The notes under the pieces: generated by a model
Told to the model about the DNA's origin: nothing
Database searches by the model: none
The model's input: only the letters and a program-made list of their open reading frames with translations
Made by a program: the position numbers and the translations under genes
Part shown: one piece after another, positions 44,321 through 53,535 of the stretch
Layout: the number at the start of each line of letters is the position of its first letter
Numbering within the stretch: position 1 is the stretch's first letter
From: Pseudoflavonifractor sp.
GTDB lineage: Bacteria; Bacteroidota; Bacteroidia; Bacteroidales; Muribaculaceae
NCBI GenBank assembly: GCA_023667145.1
Contig: JAMPAQ010000001.1
Location: forward strand, 922,139-980,811
Direction of reading: 5' to 3'
Length of the DNA stretch: 58,673 nucleotides

Positions 44321-45886
44321 TTATAAGATCCCGAGCTTACGGGCGACGGCTTCGGCGCACCGCTCACCGTCTATCGCAGCTGAGACTATACCACCGGCAT
44401 ATCCGGCACCTTCGCCACACGGATAGAGTCCCGGGACGCTAATGTGGGTCAGGGAGTCGGCATCACGCGGAATCCGGACCGGTGACGAGGTGCGTGTCTC
44501 GTCGCCTATAAGCACGGCCTCGTTAGTAAGGAAACCCTTGGCCTTTCGTCCGAAATCACGGAATCCCTGCTGCAAGCGGCGGGCAATATTTTGTGGAAGC
44601 AGCCGGTCTATGCGGGCGGGATGTATGCCGGGCGCGTATGATGTCGGGGGTAAGGTCTCCGAGTCGCGGCTATCGACAAAATCGACCATCCGTTGTGCGG
44701 GGGCATTCTGCGTGTGCTTTGCGTCGTCCCAAAACCTTGTCTCGATTTCTTCCTGAAACTTCATCATCTTCAGCGCCCCGTAGTCGTCATATTGCGGCAG
44801 ATCCTCGGGCAACACCTCGACCACCATGCCCGAGTTGGCCCATCTTGTACCTCGCGAGGATGGCGACATGCCGTTGACGACGAGTTGGCCCGGCGAGCTT
44901 GCAGCCGGGATGATGAATCCGCCGGGACACATGCAGAATGAGTATACGGCGCGACCGTCGACACGAGTGAGCATTGAGTACTCGGCGGCGGGCAGATATT
45001 TGCCGCGCCCCTTGGGCGAATGATATTGTATCGTGTCGATGAGATGTTGGGGATGCTCAAGCCTGACCCCGACAGCTATGCCCTTGGGTTCGAGAGGGAC
45101 ATGATGTTCCGTGAGCATCATGTAGGTGTCACGGGCCGAATGTCCAGTGGCCAATATGACCGGGCCTTCATAGCATGTACCATCGGCACATTTGACCCCG
45201 GTGACTTGGTCTCCGTCGTAAAGGAGTCCCGTGACGCGGTGGCCAAACAGTACGCGTCCACCGCTGCTCTCTATCTGCTGCCGCATGGCTTTTATGACGA
45301 CAGGCAATCTGTCAGTCCCGATGTGGGGATGGGCATCTACGAGGATGTTCTCGTCGGCTCCGTGTTGATGAAAAACGGTGAGTATTTTCTCAATCGAACC
45401 GCGTTTCTTACTGCGGGTATAGAGCTTGCCGTCAGAAAACGCTCCGGCTCCGCCCTCGCCAAAACAATAGTTTGAGTCGGGGTCAACGATATTCTCGCGG
45501 GATATACGTGCCATATCCTTGCGGCGGTTGTCAACATCCTTGCCGCGCTCAAGCACGACAGGACGCAGCCCCAACTCGATAAGGCGCAACGCGGCAAAGA
45601 GTCCAGCCGGCCCCGCTCCCACGATTATCACCTCTTTTGCCCCGGAGATATCTCCGTAATCTATCGGAGTTATGAGTGACACCGAGTCGGGGAACTCATC
45701 GAGATAGACCCTGACCGACAGATTGACCATAATCTGTCTCTGCCGAGCATCAATCGACCGCCGCGTTATCTTCACAATCTTTATGCGGTCGCGGTCAATC
45801 CTCATGGTCTTGGCCGCGAGTGTGGCTATCTTGTCATCAGAGGCTGCGGTAGCGGGGTCTACACGCAATGTTATATCTTCAGTCAT
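44321..45886 (-). CDS. FAD-dependent NAD(P)H oxidoreductase (COG2509-like)
   Basis: This is a 521-aa flavoprotein. The FAD-binding Rossmann motif EVIIVGAGPAGLFAALRLIELGL starts near residue 86 after an N-terminal domain (about 1-80). YCFGEGGAGAFSDGKLYTR, CMCPGGFIIPAASSPGQLVVNGMS and SVPGLYPCGEGAGYAGGIVSAAIDG are hallmarks of the uncharacterised COG2509 family. The substrate is unknown. It lies 6 bp after the MATE gene on the same strand, so the two form an operon. Confidence 0.88.
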   Translation of the reverse strand: MTEDITLRVDPATAASDDKIATLAAKTMRIDRDRIKIVKITRRSIDARQRQIMVNLSVRVYLDEFPDSVSLITPIDYGDISGAKEVIIVGAGPAGLFAALRLIELGLRPVVLERGKDVDNRRKDMARISRENIVDPDSNYCFGEGGAGAFSDGKLYTRSKKRGSIEKILTVFHQHGADENILVDAHPHIGTDRLPVVIKAMRQQIESSGGRVLFGHRVTGLLYDGDQVTGVKCADGTCYEGPVILATGHSARDTYMMLTEHHVPLEPKGIAVGVRLEHPQHLIDTIQYHSPKGRGKYLPAAEYSMLTRVDGRAVYSFCMCPGGFIIPAASSPGQLVVNGMSPSSRGTRWANSGMVVEVLPEDLPQYDDYGALKMMKFQEEIETRFWDDAKHTQNAPAQRMVDFVDSRDSETLPPTSYAPGIHPARIDRLLPQNIARRLQQGFRDFGRKAKGFLTNEAVLIGDETRTSSPVRIPRDADSLTHISVPGLYPCGEGAGYAGGIVSAAIDGERCAEAVARKLGIL

Positions 45887-45892
45887 GGCTGT

Positions 45893-47296
45893 TTATTTGT
45901 CAAGGCGTATAGCCGATTCGTTTATAGGAGCCGTGTTCTCAAACCGTTTGTTCAAGCGTCGCATCTGGACAGCCAAGGTGATGAGGGCGACGACCACAGC
46001 GAGGAAGTCGGCACTCGGTACGCTTGCCCACACTCCGTCCATCTGCCAATACTTGGGCAGGATGACGATGAACGGTACAAGAAACAGCAACTGTCTCGTG
46101 AGTGAGAGGAATATCGAGATCTTTGGCTTACCGATGGACTGGAAGAAATTTTGGATGACAACCTGACAGCCCACGACGGGAAACACGATGAAGAATATCC
46201 TGAATCCGTGGTCGGCAATCTTTATCAAGGTCTCGTCGCTTGTGAACAGGCTGCTTATGACCGATGGGAGCAACTCACACACCGCCCATCCCGCTGTCGT
46301 GATGACTACGCCGGCCATGATGCCGATCTTGAGCGTGCGTTTCACGCGTCCCCATTGGTTGGCACCGTAATTGAACCCGAGAATCGGCTGCATACCTTGG
46401 GTCACTCCGAATACTATCATCACAAAGAACATGGCCGTGCGGTTGAGGATGCCGTATGCCCCGACAGCGAGGTCGCCCGCGTCGCGGCCATATTCCAGCA
46501 AGGCTTTGTTGAGGAATATCACGACTATACATCCGCACACATTCATGAGGAAAGGGGAGAGGCCGATGGTATATATGCGCCGCGTAATCTTGGAGTCGGT
46601 CCATCGGTTGTGGGGATTGAAGTGGATGTAGCTCGACTTTGACATGAAGTGCCACAGTACCCAGACAAGAGCCACGCTCTGTCCCACGACCGTGGCCAGC
46701 GCCGCTCCGCGTATACCCCAGCCAAACGAGAAAATGAACAGCGGCGCGAGCACTACATTGACCAGCACCGACAGCAGGGCAGAGACCATCGCTTTCTTGG
46801 GATAGCCGGTCGCCCTCATGATGTTGTTTAGGCCGATAAACAGGTAGGATATCGGTGTCGCATAGAGTATGACCTCCATAAACTCGCGGGCATACGATAT
46901 TGTGCCGTTGGTCGCGCCAAAAAAGTACAGGATTGGGTCAAGATATATGAGCGTAAGACCGCCAAACACGATTGAATGTACAAGACAGAGTGTCGCAACT
47001 ATGTTTACGGTGTCGGTGGCACGGCGGGGATTTTTCTGTCCGAGGAAAATAGAGCTTATCGTCGCACCTCCGACCGCTATGAGTGTGCAGAACGCCACGA
47101 CAAGGTTCATGAGCGGGAATGTGATGGCGAGACCGGCGATGGCCAGCGCTCCGACCCCGCGTCCTATGAATATGCTGTCGATGATGTTATACAGCGATGT
47201 AGCCGTCATGGCTATGATTGCCGGGACGGAATATTGCATCAGCAGTTTGCCGATGGAGTTTGTACCTAATGTGAGCGGACTTGAATTTTGTGCCAT
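45893..47296 (-). CDS. MATE family efflux transporter
   Basis: This is a 467-aa protein with about 12 membrane helices in two homologous halves, as in multidrug and toxin extrusion pumps driven by Na+ or H+. The N-terminal pattern GTNSIGKLLMQYSVPAIIAMTATSLYNIIDSIFIGRGVG and the second-half GVTQGMQPILGFNYGANQ are typical of the DinF/NorM-like branch. A minus-strand -7 element TAATTTTG is at 47317-47324 without a clear -33. It is followed by the FAD oxidoreductase gene. Confidence 0.92.
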   Translation of the reverse strand: MAQNSSPLTLGTNSIGKLLMQYSVPAIIAMTATSLYNIIDSIFIGRGVGALAIAGLAITFPLMNLVVAFCTLIAVGGATISSIFLGQKNPRRATDTVNIVATLCLVHSIVFGGLTLIYLDPILYFFGATNGTISYAREFMEVILYATPISYLFIGLNNIMRATGYPKKAMVSALLSVLVNVVLAPLFIFSFGWGIRGAALATVVGQSVALVWVLWHFMSKSSYIHFNPHNRWTDSKITRRIYTIGLSPFLMNVCGCIVVIFLNKALLEYGRDAGDLAVGAYGILNRTAMFFVMIVFGVTQGMQPILGFNYGANQWGRVKRTLKIGIMAGVVITTAGWAVCELLPSVISSLFTSDETLIKIADHGFRIFFIVFPVVGCQVVIQNFFQSIGKPKISIFLSLTRQLLFLVPFIVILPKYWQMDGVWASVPSADFLAVVVALITLAVQMRRLNKRFENTAPINESAIRLDK

Positions 47297-47416
47297 AAAT
47301 AAAGCCTGTTGTGGTGCAAAATTACTTCAAACTATCCCAAACAACTTAATTATTTGAGGTAAATTTGCACAAATTATTAAAATGGGGTATTGAAATCCCT
47401 CCATACAGATTAACAA

Positions 47417-48055
47417 ATGGGAAAGACAGGAGTTTTATTTGACCTTGACGGAGTGCTTATCGACAGTGAGCGCCTGTATACGGTGTTTTGGAGTGAGATA
47501 GACCGTGACTTTCCTGTCGGGATCCCCGACTTTGCGAGATATATCAAGGGGAGTACCTTGGTGAAAATCTTACAATACTATGACTCTGAGACGGTCAGGG
47601 ATGAGATACGGCGGCGGCTGAAGAAGTTTGAGGACACGATGTCCTACACATTGTTTGAGGGCGTGTCGGAGTTCCTTGATGAACTCACATGTCGCGGCAT
47701 CCCCAAGGCTGTCGTCACGAGCAGCGCCGATGTGAAGATGGCAAAATTGTTTGACGCGTTACCCGGTTTCCGTGAGCGGTTTGAGGCGGTGATTACCGGC
47801 TCGATGGTCAGCCGCTCGAAGCCCGCCCCGGAGGGTTATCTTATGGGAGCGCGGGCCATTGGATGTGTTCCCGGGGATTGCTATGTGTTTGAGGACTCCC
47901 TCTCGGGACTTGAGGCCGGAAACAGAGCCGGGGCAACCGTAATCGGTCTGTCGACCACGTTGCCCCGGGAATCTCTTGCCGGACATGCCCATCATCTGAT
48001 TGATGGCTTCGCCGGTTTTACGGTTGATGATATGCTGTTGGTCAGCAGGCTTTGA
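47417..48055 (+). CDS. HAD family hydrolase (beta-phosphoglucomutase-like)
   Basis: This is a 212-aa HAD phosphatase with a C1-type helical cap. Motif I is FDLDGVLIDSE (nucleophile Asp and acid/base Asp), motif II VVTSSAD, motif III lysine in RSKPAPEGYL and motif IV VFEDSLSGLEAGNRAGA. This subgroup includes sugar-phosphate phosphatases and beta-phosphoglucomutases; the substrate is not evident. A plus-strand -7 element TAAATTTG lies at 47360-47367. Its last 14 bp overlap the 3' end of nadC. Confidence 0.88.
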   Translation: MGKTGVLFDLDGVLIDSERLYTVFWSEIDRDFPVGIPDFARYIKGSTLVKILQYYDSETVRDEIRRRLKKFEDTMSYTLFEGVSEFLDELTCRGIPKAVVTSSADVKMAKLFDALPGFRERFEAVITGSMVSRSKPAPEGYLMGARAIGCVPGDCYVFEDSLSGLEAGNRAGATVIGLSTTLPRESLAGHAHHLIDGFAGFTVDDMLLVSRL

Positions 48056-48887
48056 AGCTCATGTCAAGTCCCTTGACTGAGTGTGTCAGCGCTCCTACCG
48101 ATATGTAATCGACCCCACACTCGGCATAGTCACGCAGAGTGTCGTAGGTTATACCACCCGACGACTCAATCTCCGTGCGGCCGTTTATCAATTTCACGGC
48201 CTCGCGGGTGCGCTCGGGGGTGAAGTTGTCGAGCATTATGCGGTCGACCCTGGCCTCAAGGGCCTGGTTTATCTCATCGGTGTTGCGTACCTCGACCTCT
48301 ATCTTCAGGTCTTTGCCGGTCTCGGCAAGATATTTCTTTGCAGCGGCGACGGCTTCCTTTATGCCTCCGGCAAAGTCCACATGGTTGTCCTTTATGAGTA
48401 TCATGTCAAACAGGCCGATGCGGTGATTGCAGCCACCACCAATCTTGACAGCCTCTTTTTCGAGCATACGCATTCCCGGTGTGGTCTTGCGGGTGTCGAG
48501 CACCTTGGTCTTCAGACCGTCAAGACGACTCTGGTATTTTTTTGTCACGGTCGCTATGCCGCTCATACGCTGCATTATGTTGAGCATTATGCGCTCGGTC
48601 TGTAGTAGTGACCTGACCTTGCCCTCGACCTCAAACGCGATGTCGCCCGGCTTGACCTCGGCTCCGTCATTTATGTAGACTGTCATCTTGAGTGACGGGT
48701 CAAACTTCTCAAACACCTTGCGTGCGATCTCGACTCCGGCAAGCGTGCCGGCCTCCTTGATGATGAGCCGTTGACGGCCTGTCTCCGTGTCGGGAATAGT
48801 GCTGAGAGTGGTATGGTCTCCATCGCCCACATCCTCGGCAAATGCCAGTGTGAGCAGGTCGTCTATAAGTTGGTCTCTTGTTTTCAT
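48042..48887 (-). CDS. nadC: Nicotinate-nucleotide diphosphorylase (carboxylating)
   Basis: NadC converts quinolinate and PRPP to nicotinate mononucleotide in NAD synthesis. EDVGDGDHTTLST, the core LNIMQRMSGIATVTKKY, DTRKTTPGMRMLEKEAVKIGGGCNHRIGLFDMILIKDNH and ESSGGITYDTLRDYAECGVDYISVGALTHS are diagnostic. The open frame runs 37 codons further upstream, but the ATG at 48887 gives the normal 281-aa protein and lies downstream of the promoter. nadA and nadB are not in the window. It converges on the HAD gene and diverges from rlmH. Confidence 0.96.
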   Translation of the reverse strand: MKTRDQLIDDLLTLAFAEDVGDGDHTTLSTIPDTETGRQRLIIKEAGTLAGVEIARKVFEKFDPSLKMTVYINDGAEVKPGDIAFEVEGKVRSLLQTERIMLNIMQRMSGIATVTKKYQSRLDGLKTKVLDTRKTTPGMRMLEKEAVKIGGGCNHRIGLFDMILIKDNHVDFAGGIKEAVAAAKKYLAETGKDLKIEVEVRNTDEINQALEARVDRIMLDNFTPERTREAVKLINGRTEIESSGGITYDTLRDYAECGVDYISVGALTHSVKGLDMSFKAC

Positions 48888-48906
48888 GATTGTGATGGAT
48901 TTTGTG

Positions 48907-48948
48907 TACTTTTGCGCAAAAGTAATAATATATATCCATCCCGACAAA
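48907..48948. promoter_or_regulatory. Palindromic divergent promoter of nadC and rlmH
   Basis: The 18-bp perfect palindrome TACTTTTGCGCAAAAGTA (48907-48924) contains an exact -7 element on each strand. For nadC a TTTG on the minus strand (48945-48948) lies 20 bp away, giving a complete promoter. The plus-strand element toward rlmH lacks a good -33. Confidence 0.6.
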
Positions 48949-48955
48949 CACTGTA

Positions 48956-49429
48956 ATGAAAATAACCCTGTTGGCAATCGGTAAGACAGCCTCCTCATAT
49001 CTGCGGGAGGGTATTGATAATTATACCCGCCGTATCGGTTACTACGTGCCGTTTGAATTCAAGGTGTTACCCGACATAAAGAACACCCGGTCGCTTACAG
49101 AGGACAGGCAAAAGGCCCTTGAGGGCGAGTCGTTCATGAGTGTCATCCGGCCTGGTGACCACGTTGTGTTGCTTGACGAGCGGGGGCGCGAGATGACATC
49201 TCGGCAATTCTCGGGGTTCATATCTGAGAAGATGACGCGGTTGCCGGGACAACTGATATTTGTCATTGGGGGACCTTATGGATTTTCGGATGAGATGTAC
49301 CGTCGGGCTGATGACAAGCTGTCGCTGTCACGCATGACATTCTCACACGAGATGGTACGGCTGTTTTTTGTGGAGCAGATTTACCGGGCGATGACCATAC
49401 TCCGTGGAGAGCCGTATCACCATGACTGA
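48956..49429 (+). CDS. rlmH: 23S rRNA (pseudouridine1915-N3)-methyltransferase
   Basis: RlmH is a SPOUT methyltransferase that modifies pseudouridine 1915 in helix 69 of 23S rRNA on assembled ribosomes. FVIGGPYGFSDEMYRRADDKLSLS and the C-terminal SHEMVRLFFVEQIYRAMTILRGEPYHH are diagnostic. The 157-aa length is normal. It is divergent from nadC and its stop lies 29 bp from the convergent hemW stop. Confidence 0.96.
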   Translation: MKITLLAIGKTASSYLREGIDNYTRRIGYYVPFEFKVLPDIKNTRSLTEDRQKALEGESFMSVIRPGDHVVLLDERGREMTSRQFSGFISEKMTRLPGQLIFVIGGPYGFSDEMYRRADDKLSLSRMTFSHEMVRLFFVEQIYRAMTILRGEPYHHD

Positions 49430-49458
49430 AATCTGAACCCCTGGCTTCCTGACGTTGG

Positions 49459-50562
49459 TCACACGATAATCAGCTCGCGCAACACCGCGTCGGAGACAAG
49501 CCACGCTTTCTCGGTGAAACGGATATTTTGGCCATCGGATATAAGCAATCCTTGTTGGATAAACCGTTGGGCTGACTTCGTCAATGTCGCGGTGTCAAAC
49601 CGTCGGGACATATCGCCGAGGTTGATGCCGTTGGCCGTGCGCAGCGATGTGATGATGTAGTCGTTATACAGGTCGAGGGCAGTCTCGGTCTCCTCCTGAT
49701 GGCAAGTGTGCCCCGAGCCAATGGATGACAGATATTCACGGATATTTGTTGGATTGTAGCGTCGTATCTTGCCATCAAAGCTATGAGCAGCGCATCCCAG
49801 TCCGAGATAGGGGATATAGTGCCAATAGGAGCTGTTGTGTCGGGATTCCATATCAGGATGTGAGAAATTGGATATCTCATAGTGGCAATAACCGGCATCG
49901 GCTGTCACGCGGCACAGTTCGTCATACATCGCTGCCACAGTCTCCTCGTCGGTCTCCTTGACCTTTCCCGCCATCAGCATCACTGTCAGCCGTGTCCCCG
50001 GCTCATATGTGAGCGAGTAGGCCGACATGTGAGGGAGACCGAGGGGCATCACGATGTCAAGGGTGCGCCGCCAGCTGTCAGCGGTCTGCAATGGCAGTCC
50101 GTAGATGATGTCGCCGCTTATGTTGGTGATTCCGGCTTCACGCAGTCTCTCTACCGCCATGATTGACTGTGCCGCTGTGTGCCGTCGTCCTATCATTTTG
50201 AGTTCCTCGTCAATCATGGACTGGAATCCCATGCTGACGCGGTTTATGCCTGTACGGGCAATCATGTGGGCAAAATCAGGGGTGACATCATCGGGATTGA
50301 CCTCTATGGTAATCTCTGTCATTGTCGGCACAGCAAGTGCGTCAATCAGCCGCCCGATTTCTGCATGTGGCAGGGTGGAGGGGGTGCCTCCACCTATATA
50401 CATGGTGGTGAATGGTTGGTCAATCTCCCGGCTCCTCATCGCCGCCTCGGCGATGACAGCCGAGACATATTCCGAGACGCGGGTAGGGTCGGGGATAGAG
50501 TAGAAGTCACAGTAGTCACACTTGGACTTGCAAAAGGGTATGTGGATGTACAATCCCGCCAT
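49459..50562 (-). CDS. hemW: Radical SAM heme chaperone HemW
   Basis: This radical SAM protein was formerly called an oxygen-independent coproporphyrinogen III oxidase; HemW lacks that activity and delivers heme to target proteins. The cluster motif is HIPFCKSKCDYCDF (C11, C15, C18), followed by YIGGGTPSTLP and EVNPDDVTPDF. The 367-aa length fits HemW, which is shorter than HemN. It is the last gene of the metF-holB-addB-like-hemW unit, 4 bp after its neighbour. Confidence 0.92.
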   Translation of the reverse strand: MAGLYIHIPFCKSKCDYCDFYSIPDPTRVSEYVSAVIAEAAMRSREIDQPFTTMYIGGGTPSTLPHAEIGRLIDALAVPTMTEITIEVNPDDVTPDFAHMIARTGINRVSMGFQSMIDEELKMIGRRHTAAQSIMAVERLREAGITNISGDIIYGLPLQTADSWRRTLDIVMPLGLPHMSAYSLTYEPGTRLTVMLMAGKVKETDEETVAAMYDELCRVTADAGYCHYEISNFSHPDMESRHNSSYWHYIPYLGLGCAAHSFDGKIRRYNPTNIREYLSSIGSGHTCHQEETETALDLYNDYIITSLRTANGINLGDMSRRFDTATLTKSAQRFIQQGLLISDGQNIRFTEKAWLVSDAVLRELIIV

Positions 50563-50566
50563 TGGT

Positions 50567-53533
50567 CTATGACTTGTTGCAGATGGCCTTGAACTTGCAG
50601 TACTTGCACGCGTGGTCGTCGGTAGCGGCCCTGAACGGGATGTCGGGGTTGAACATCTCCTCGATTACTCCACGGAACCGCTCCATAAACTCAGTGTTAT
50701 ACTTATTGTAATCAACCACTTCCTCACCGCCTATCTTTACCGGGGTGAGACCTTTGTTGGCCACGGTCTTGAGCAGGTAGAGCACAGGCTGTATGGGCAT
50801 TTGCCCCATGCGGCGTGAGTCGGCAAGCACGTTACAATAGATAAACAACTGTAACAGCGCCTTGCGGCGGTCGGGATTGTCCCTGTCAAAAAACATGCCT
50901 ACGTCGCCCGCGTCGTTACGGTCGCCTCCGGTCTTGTAATCGACAATACGTATCAGTCCGTCAGTCCCATGGCCGGTCAATCGGTCGAGACGGTCGATAT
51001 ACTGTTTTATGTTGATGGTGATGTCGTCGGTTATCTTCCATCGGTGCTCAATCTTCAGCTCTCCCTCGATAAAGGCAAACGGTGCGAAGACCTCCTCGGC
51101 CTTAAACATGCTGACGATAAACTCGACCATGACGATACCGAGGACGCGGGCCTCGCCATCGAGTGGGGTGTAGTCCTCCTTGCCGCGTTTGTTGAAATGC
51201 TCATTGACCGAGCGGGTTATCTCCCGCTCGATGCGGTGTCGGTCATGCTGTAGCTTCTTGAGCAGCTCCACGGTCACCACCACCTCATCACGGTCGCCTC
51301 TGAGCGACTCGTATAGTTTCTGGGCCACCTCGTGTACGATTGTCCCGTAGGTGCTACTGTCCATATATTCGGTGACCTCGTCGGGCACACGTATATCGAG
51401 TACTTTTTCGAGATAAAATTCCAGCGGACAGTTTATATATTGGTTGATGGCACTGGCTGACAGGAATTTTCCCGATCCGGCGGTGGTATATCGCCGCAGT
51501 CTCTCCATTATCCCCGGTGTCTTCGGGATAATCAGGTTATCCTCGGTCGACTGTCCGATGTTGAAGAATTTGGTCTCGCGTGTGAGATTCTCCTCGGGTC
51601 CGGGTCGCAGGTATAGCAACTGGCGTATGTAGCGTGACGGCTCTCCGCTTTTTATCCCTGAGTTGCGCGAGTCGTATATCAGGTAAACGTTTCGGGCGCG
51701 TGATATCAGTCGGTAGAAGTAGTAAGCGTAGATACACTCCTGAAAGTCGATTGTGGCCATGCCGTAGCCATGTCGTAGGGCGTTGGGTATGAGTGATCGC
51801 GTGTAGTGCTTGCGGGGAAATACCCGCTCGTTCATCGACAGTATTATGACGTTGTCAAAGTTGAGGGCACGGGTCTCAAGCACTCCCATGATTTGCAGGC
51901 CGTGTAATGGCTCGCCTATGAAATTTACAGACTCGCCGCTTATGGTGCGCTCAAGGATTTGGAAAAATGTTTTCTCGTGCATCGTTATGCCAAAGCGGTC
52001 GACAGCCCGTCTCAGCTCGTCGAGCGACTGCATGTATCTCACGACCAGTCCACGGTCTATTGTGTCGCTCTCGCTGTCGGTTGTCGCGGCCTCCGGGAGA
52101 CGGCGGTAGATGAAGTCGAGCAGACATGACATGTAGTCAAACACCTCGGCTGTGGACTTGGTGTCACGTACCGGGGTGAATAGTGGCGACAGGTCGGGAT
52201 ACCGCTCCACGAGTTCGGTCGCCGGGATGTTGAAGCGCCGTTGCTCTCTCATCTCGTCAACAATCGAGACTGCGGCGTCAGGGGCTATCGTGCGTATGAA
52301 CGGATGGTTGAGCAGTGTGGTGATGTCCTCATGAAAATACAGCAGCTCATCCTTGACATACCGTGCCCTAAGTTGCATCGACACGATGTCGCTTATCAGT
52401 GACGCGATGGCCGAGTGTCTCAGCGGATAGCCCATCGTGACGTTTATGGTGCCGGTCTCCGGGGGGATGGAGTGGAGCAGGGGTATAAACAGATTCTCGT
52501 CAGGCAGCACGATCGCCGTGTCTATGGCGTTTGACACGTCCTTGATGTCGCCGTTGGAGACGAGTCCCGATATTATCCGGGATGCCTCCTGGGTCTGTGC
52601 GGTCTCCGACGGTACTCCGATGACGTGTATGGCGGGAAATGTGGTAATACGCACGGGGTCGTAATCGTAGCGTGACTTGAATTTGCCCACATACTCCTTG
52701 AGAAATCTCGTGGAACGGTTTTCGCCGGCGGCAAACACGGGCGAGTTATAGTCCCAATAGAAGTCGGCGAGGCCCTTGTCACGGAGTAGCTCAAATATCT
52801 TTATCTCTGATGTTGAGAGCACGTTGAAGCCCACGAATACTATGCGCCTGTACGGCAGTTCGTCAGCTGGAATCTCCTTGAGGCGTTCCACTGCGTTGCG
52901 GTAGAACATACCGTTGTAGCATAGGCCATTTTCGGCAAGAAGCTTGCGGAACGCCTGATACAGTTCAAGCAATATCTCCCACAGTCTCAGGAACGACCCC
53001 TTGGGGCCGCGTCCTACTGACTCTCCACCCTGAAAGTGGAGCCAGAAGTTGTCGGCGGCATCCCTCAACTGCGTGTCGCCCCAGTATCGGGAGATAATCT
53101 CGCGTTGCTCGTCGGTCAGATAGTCTGACTTTATCTCGCGGTAGCGCTGCACGTTGATGAACAGCTGGGCAGGGTCGACAAGATAACGGTCGACATCGCC
53201 GAAGTCGTTGAGCAACATGTCGCCCCAGAACTGGAACTTGTCAAAATCAAAAAAATCCTCCGACCCGTTTTCGAGGAGGATGCGCCTGTACTCGTTGTAC
53301 AGGATAAACAATTGCTCATAGCGCGTTGCCTCCACGTCGTCGCTGAATGATGCCGTGAAGTCGCTGATGGTGGTGATTTCCGGCTCGATATATGCCTCGG
53401 GCATCTCCTCGCTGAGATAATGACGGAAAAACGTGCCGCTGCGCTTGTTGGGAAACACGAAGCAGAGGTCGTGGAGGGAGTCACCCTCATTGGCTGCATA
53501 AGCAGCGGCGACAAGTCTTAGAAACGGTTCCAT
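50567..53533 (-). CDS. AddB-like PD-(D/E)XK exonuclease with inactive helicase fold
   Basis: This is a 988-aa protein of the AddB group, which processes double-strand breaks together with an AddA helicase-nuclease. The N-terminal FVFPNKRSGTFFRHYL replaces the Walker A site, so the helicase fold is probably non-catalytic. The C-terminal RecB-type nuclease domain (about 715-960) has IRIVDYKTGGD as the catalytic core. Iron-sulfur cluster cysteines flank it: one in INCPLEFYLEKVL and C976, C979 and C985 in CKYCKFKAIC. No addA-like gene lies nearby, although the two are commonly adjacent. It sits 2 bp after holB and 4 bp before hemW. Confidence 0.85.
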   Translation of the reverse strand: MEPFLRLVAAAYAANEGDSLHDLCFVFPNKRSGTFFRHYLSEEMPEAYIEPEITTISDFTASFSDDVEATRYEQLFILYNEYRRILLENGSEDFFDFDKFQFWGDMLLNDFGDVDRYLVDPAQLFINVQRYREIKSDYLTDEQREIISRYWGDTQLRDAADNFWLHFQGGESVGRGPKGSFLRLWEILLELYQAFRKLLAENGLCYNGMFYRNAVERLKEIPADELPYRRIVFVGFNVLSTSEIKIFELLRDKGLADFYWDYNSPVFAAGENRSTRFLKEYVGKFKSRYDYDPVRITTFPAIHVIGVPSETAQTQEASRIISGLVSNGDIKDVSNAIDTAIVLPDENLFIPLLHSIPPETGTINVTMGYPLRHSAIASLISDIVSMQLRARYVKDELLYFHEDITTLLNHPFIRTIAPDAAVSIVDEMREQRRFNIPATELVERYPDLSPLFTPVRDTKSTAEVFDYMSCLLDFIYRRLPEAATTDSESDTIDRGLVVRYMQSLDELRRAVDRFGITMHEKTFFQILERTISGESVNFIGEPLHGLQIMGVLETRALNFDNVIILSMNERVFPRKHYTRSLIPNALRHGYGMATIDFQECIYAYYFYRLISRARNVYLIYDSRNSGIKSGEPSRYIRQLLYLRPGPEENLTRETKFFNIGQSTEDNLIIPKTPGIMERLRRYTTAGSGKFLSASAINQYINCPLEFYLEKVLDIRVPDEVTEYMDSSTYGTIVHEVAQKLYESLRGDRDEVVVTVELLKKLQHDRHRIEREITRSVNEHFNKRGKEDYTPLDGEARVLGIVMVEFIVSMFKAEEVFAPFAFIEGELKIEHRWKITDDITINIKQYIDRLDRLTGHGTDGLIRIVDYKTGGDRNDAGDVGMFFDRDNPDRRKALLQLFIYCNVLADSRRMGQMPIQPVLYLLKTVANKGLTPVKIGGEEVVDYNKYNTEFMERFRGVIEEMFNPDIPFRAATDDHACKYCKFKAICNKS

Positions 53534-53535
53534 CG

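Noticed and set aside
48888..48998. 37-codon N-terminal extension of NadC
   Set aside because: It runs through the nadC promoter; the normal NadC N-terminus begins at 48887.
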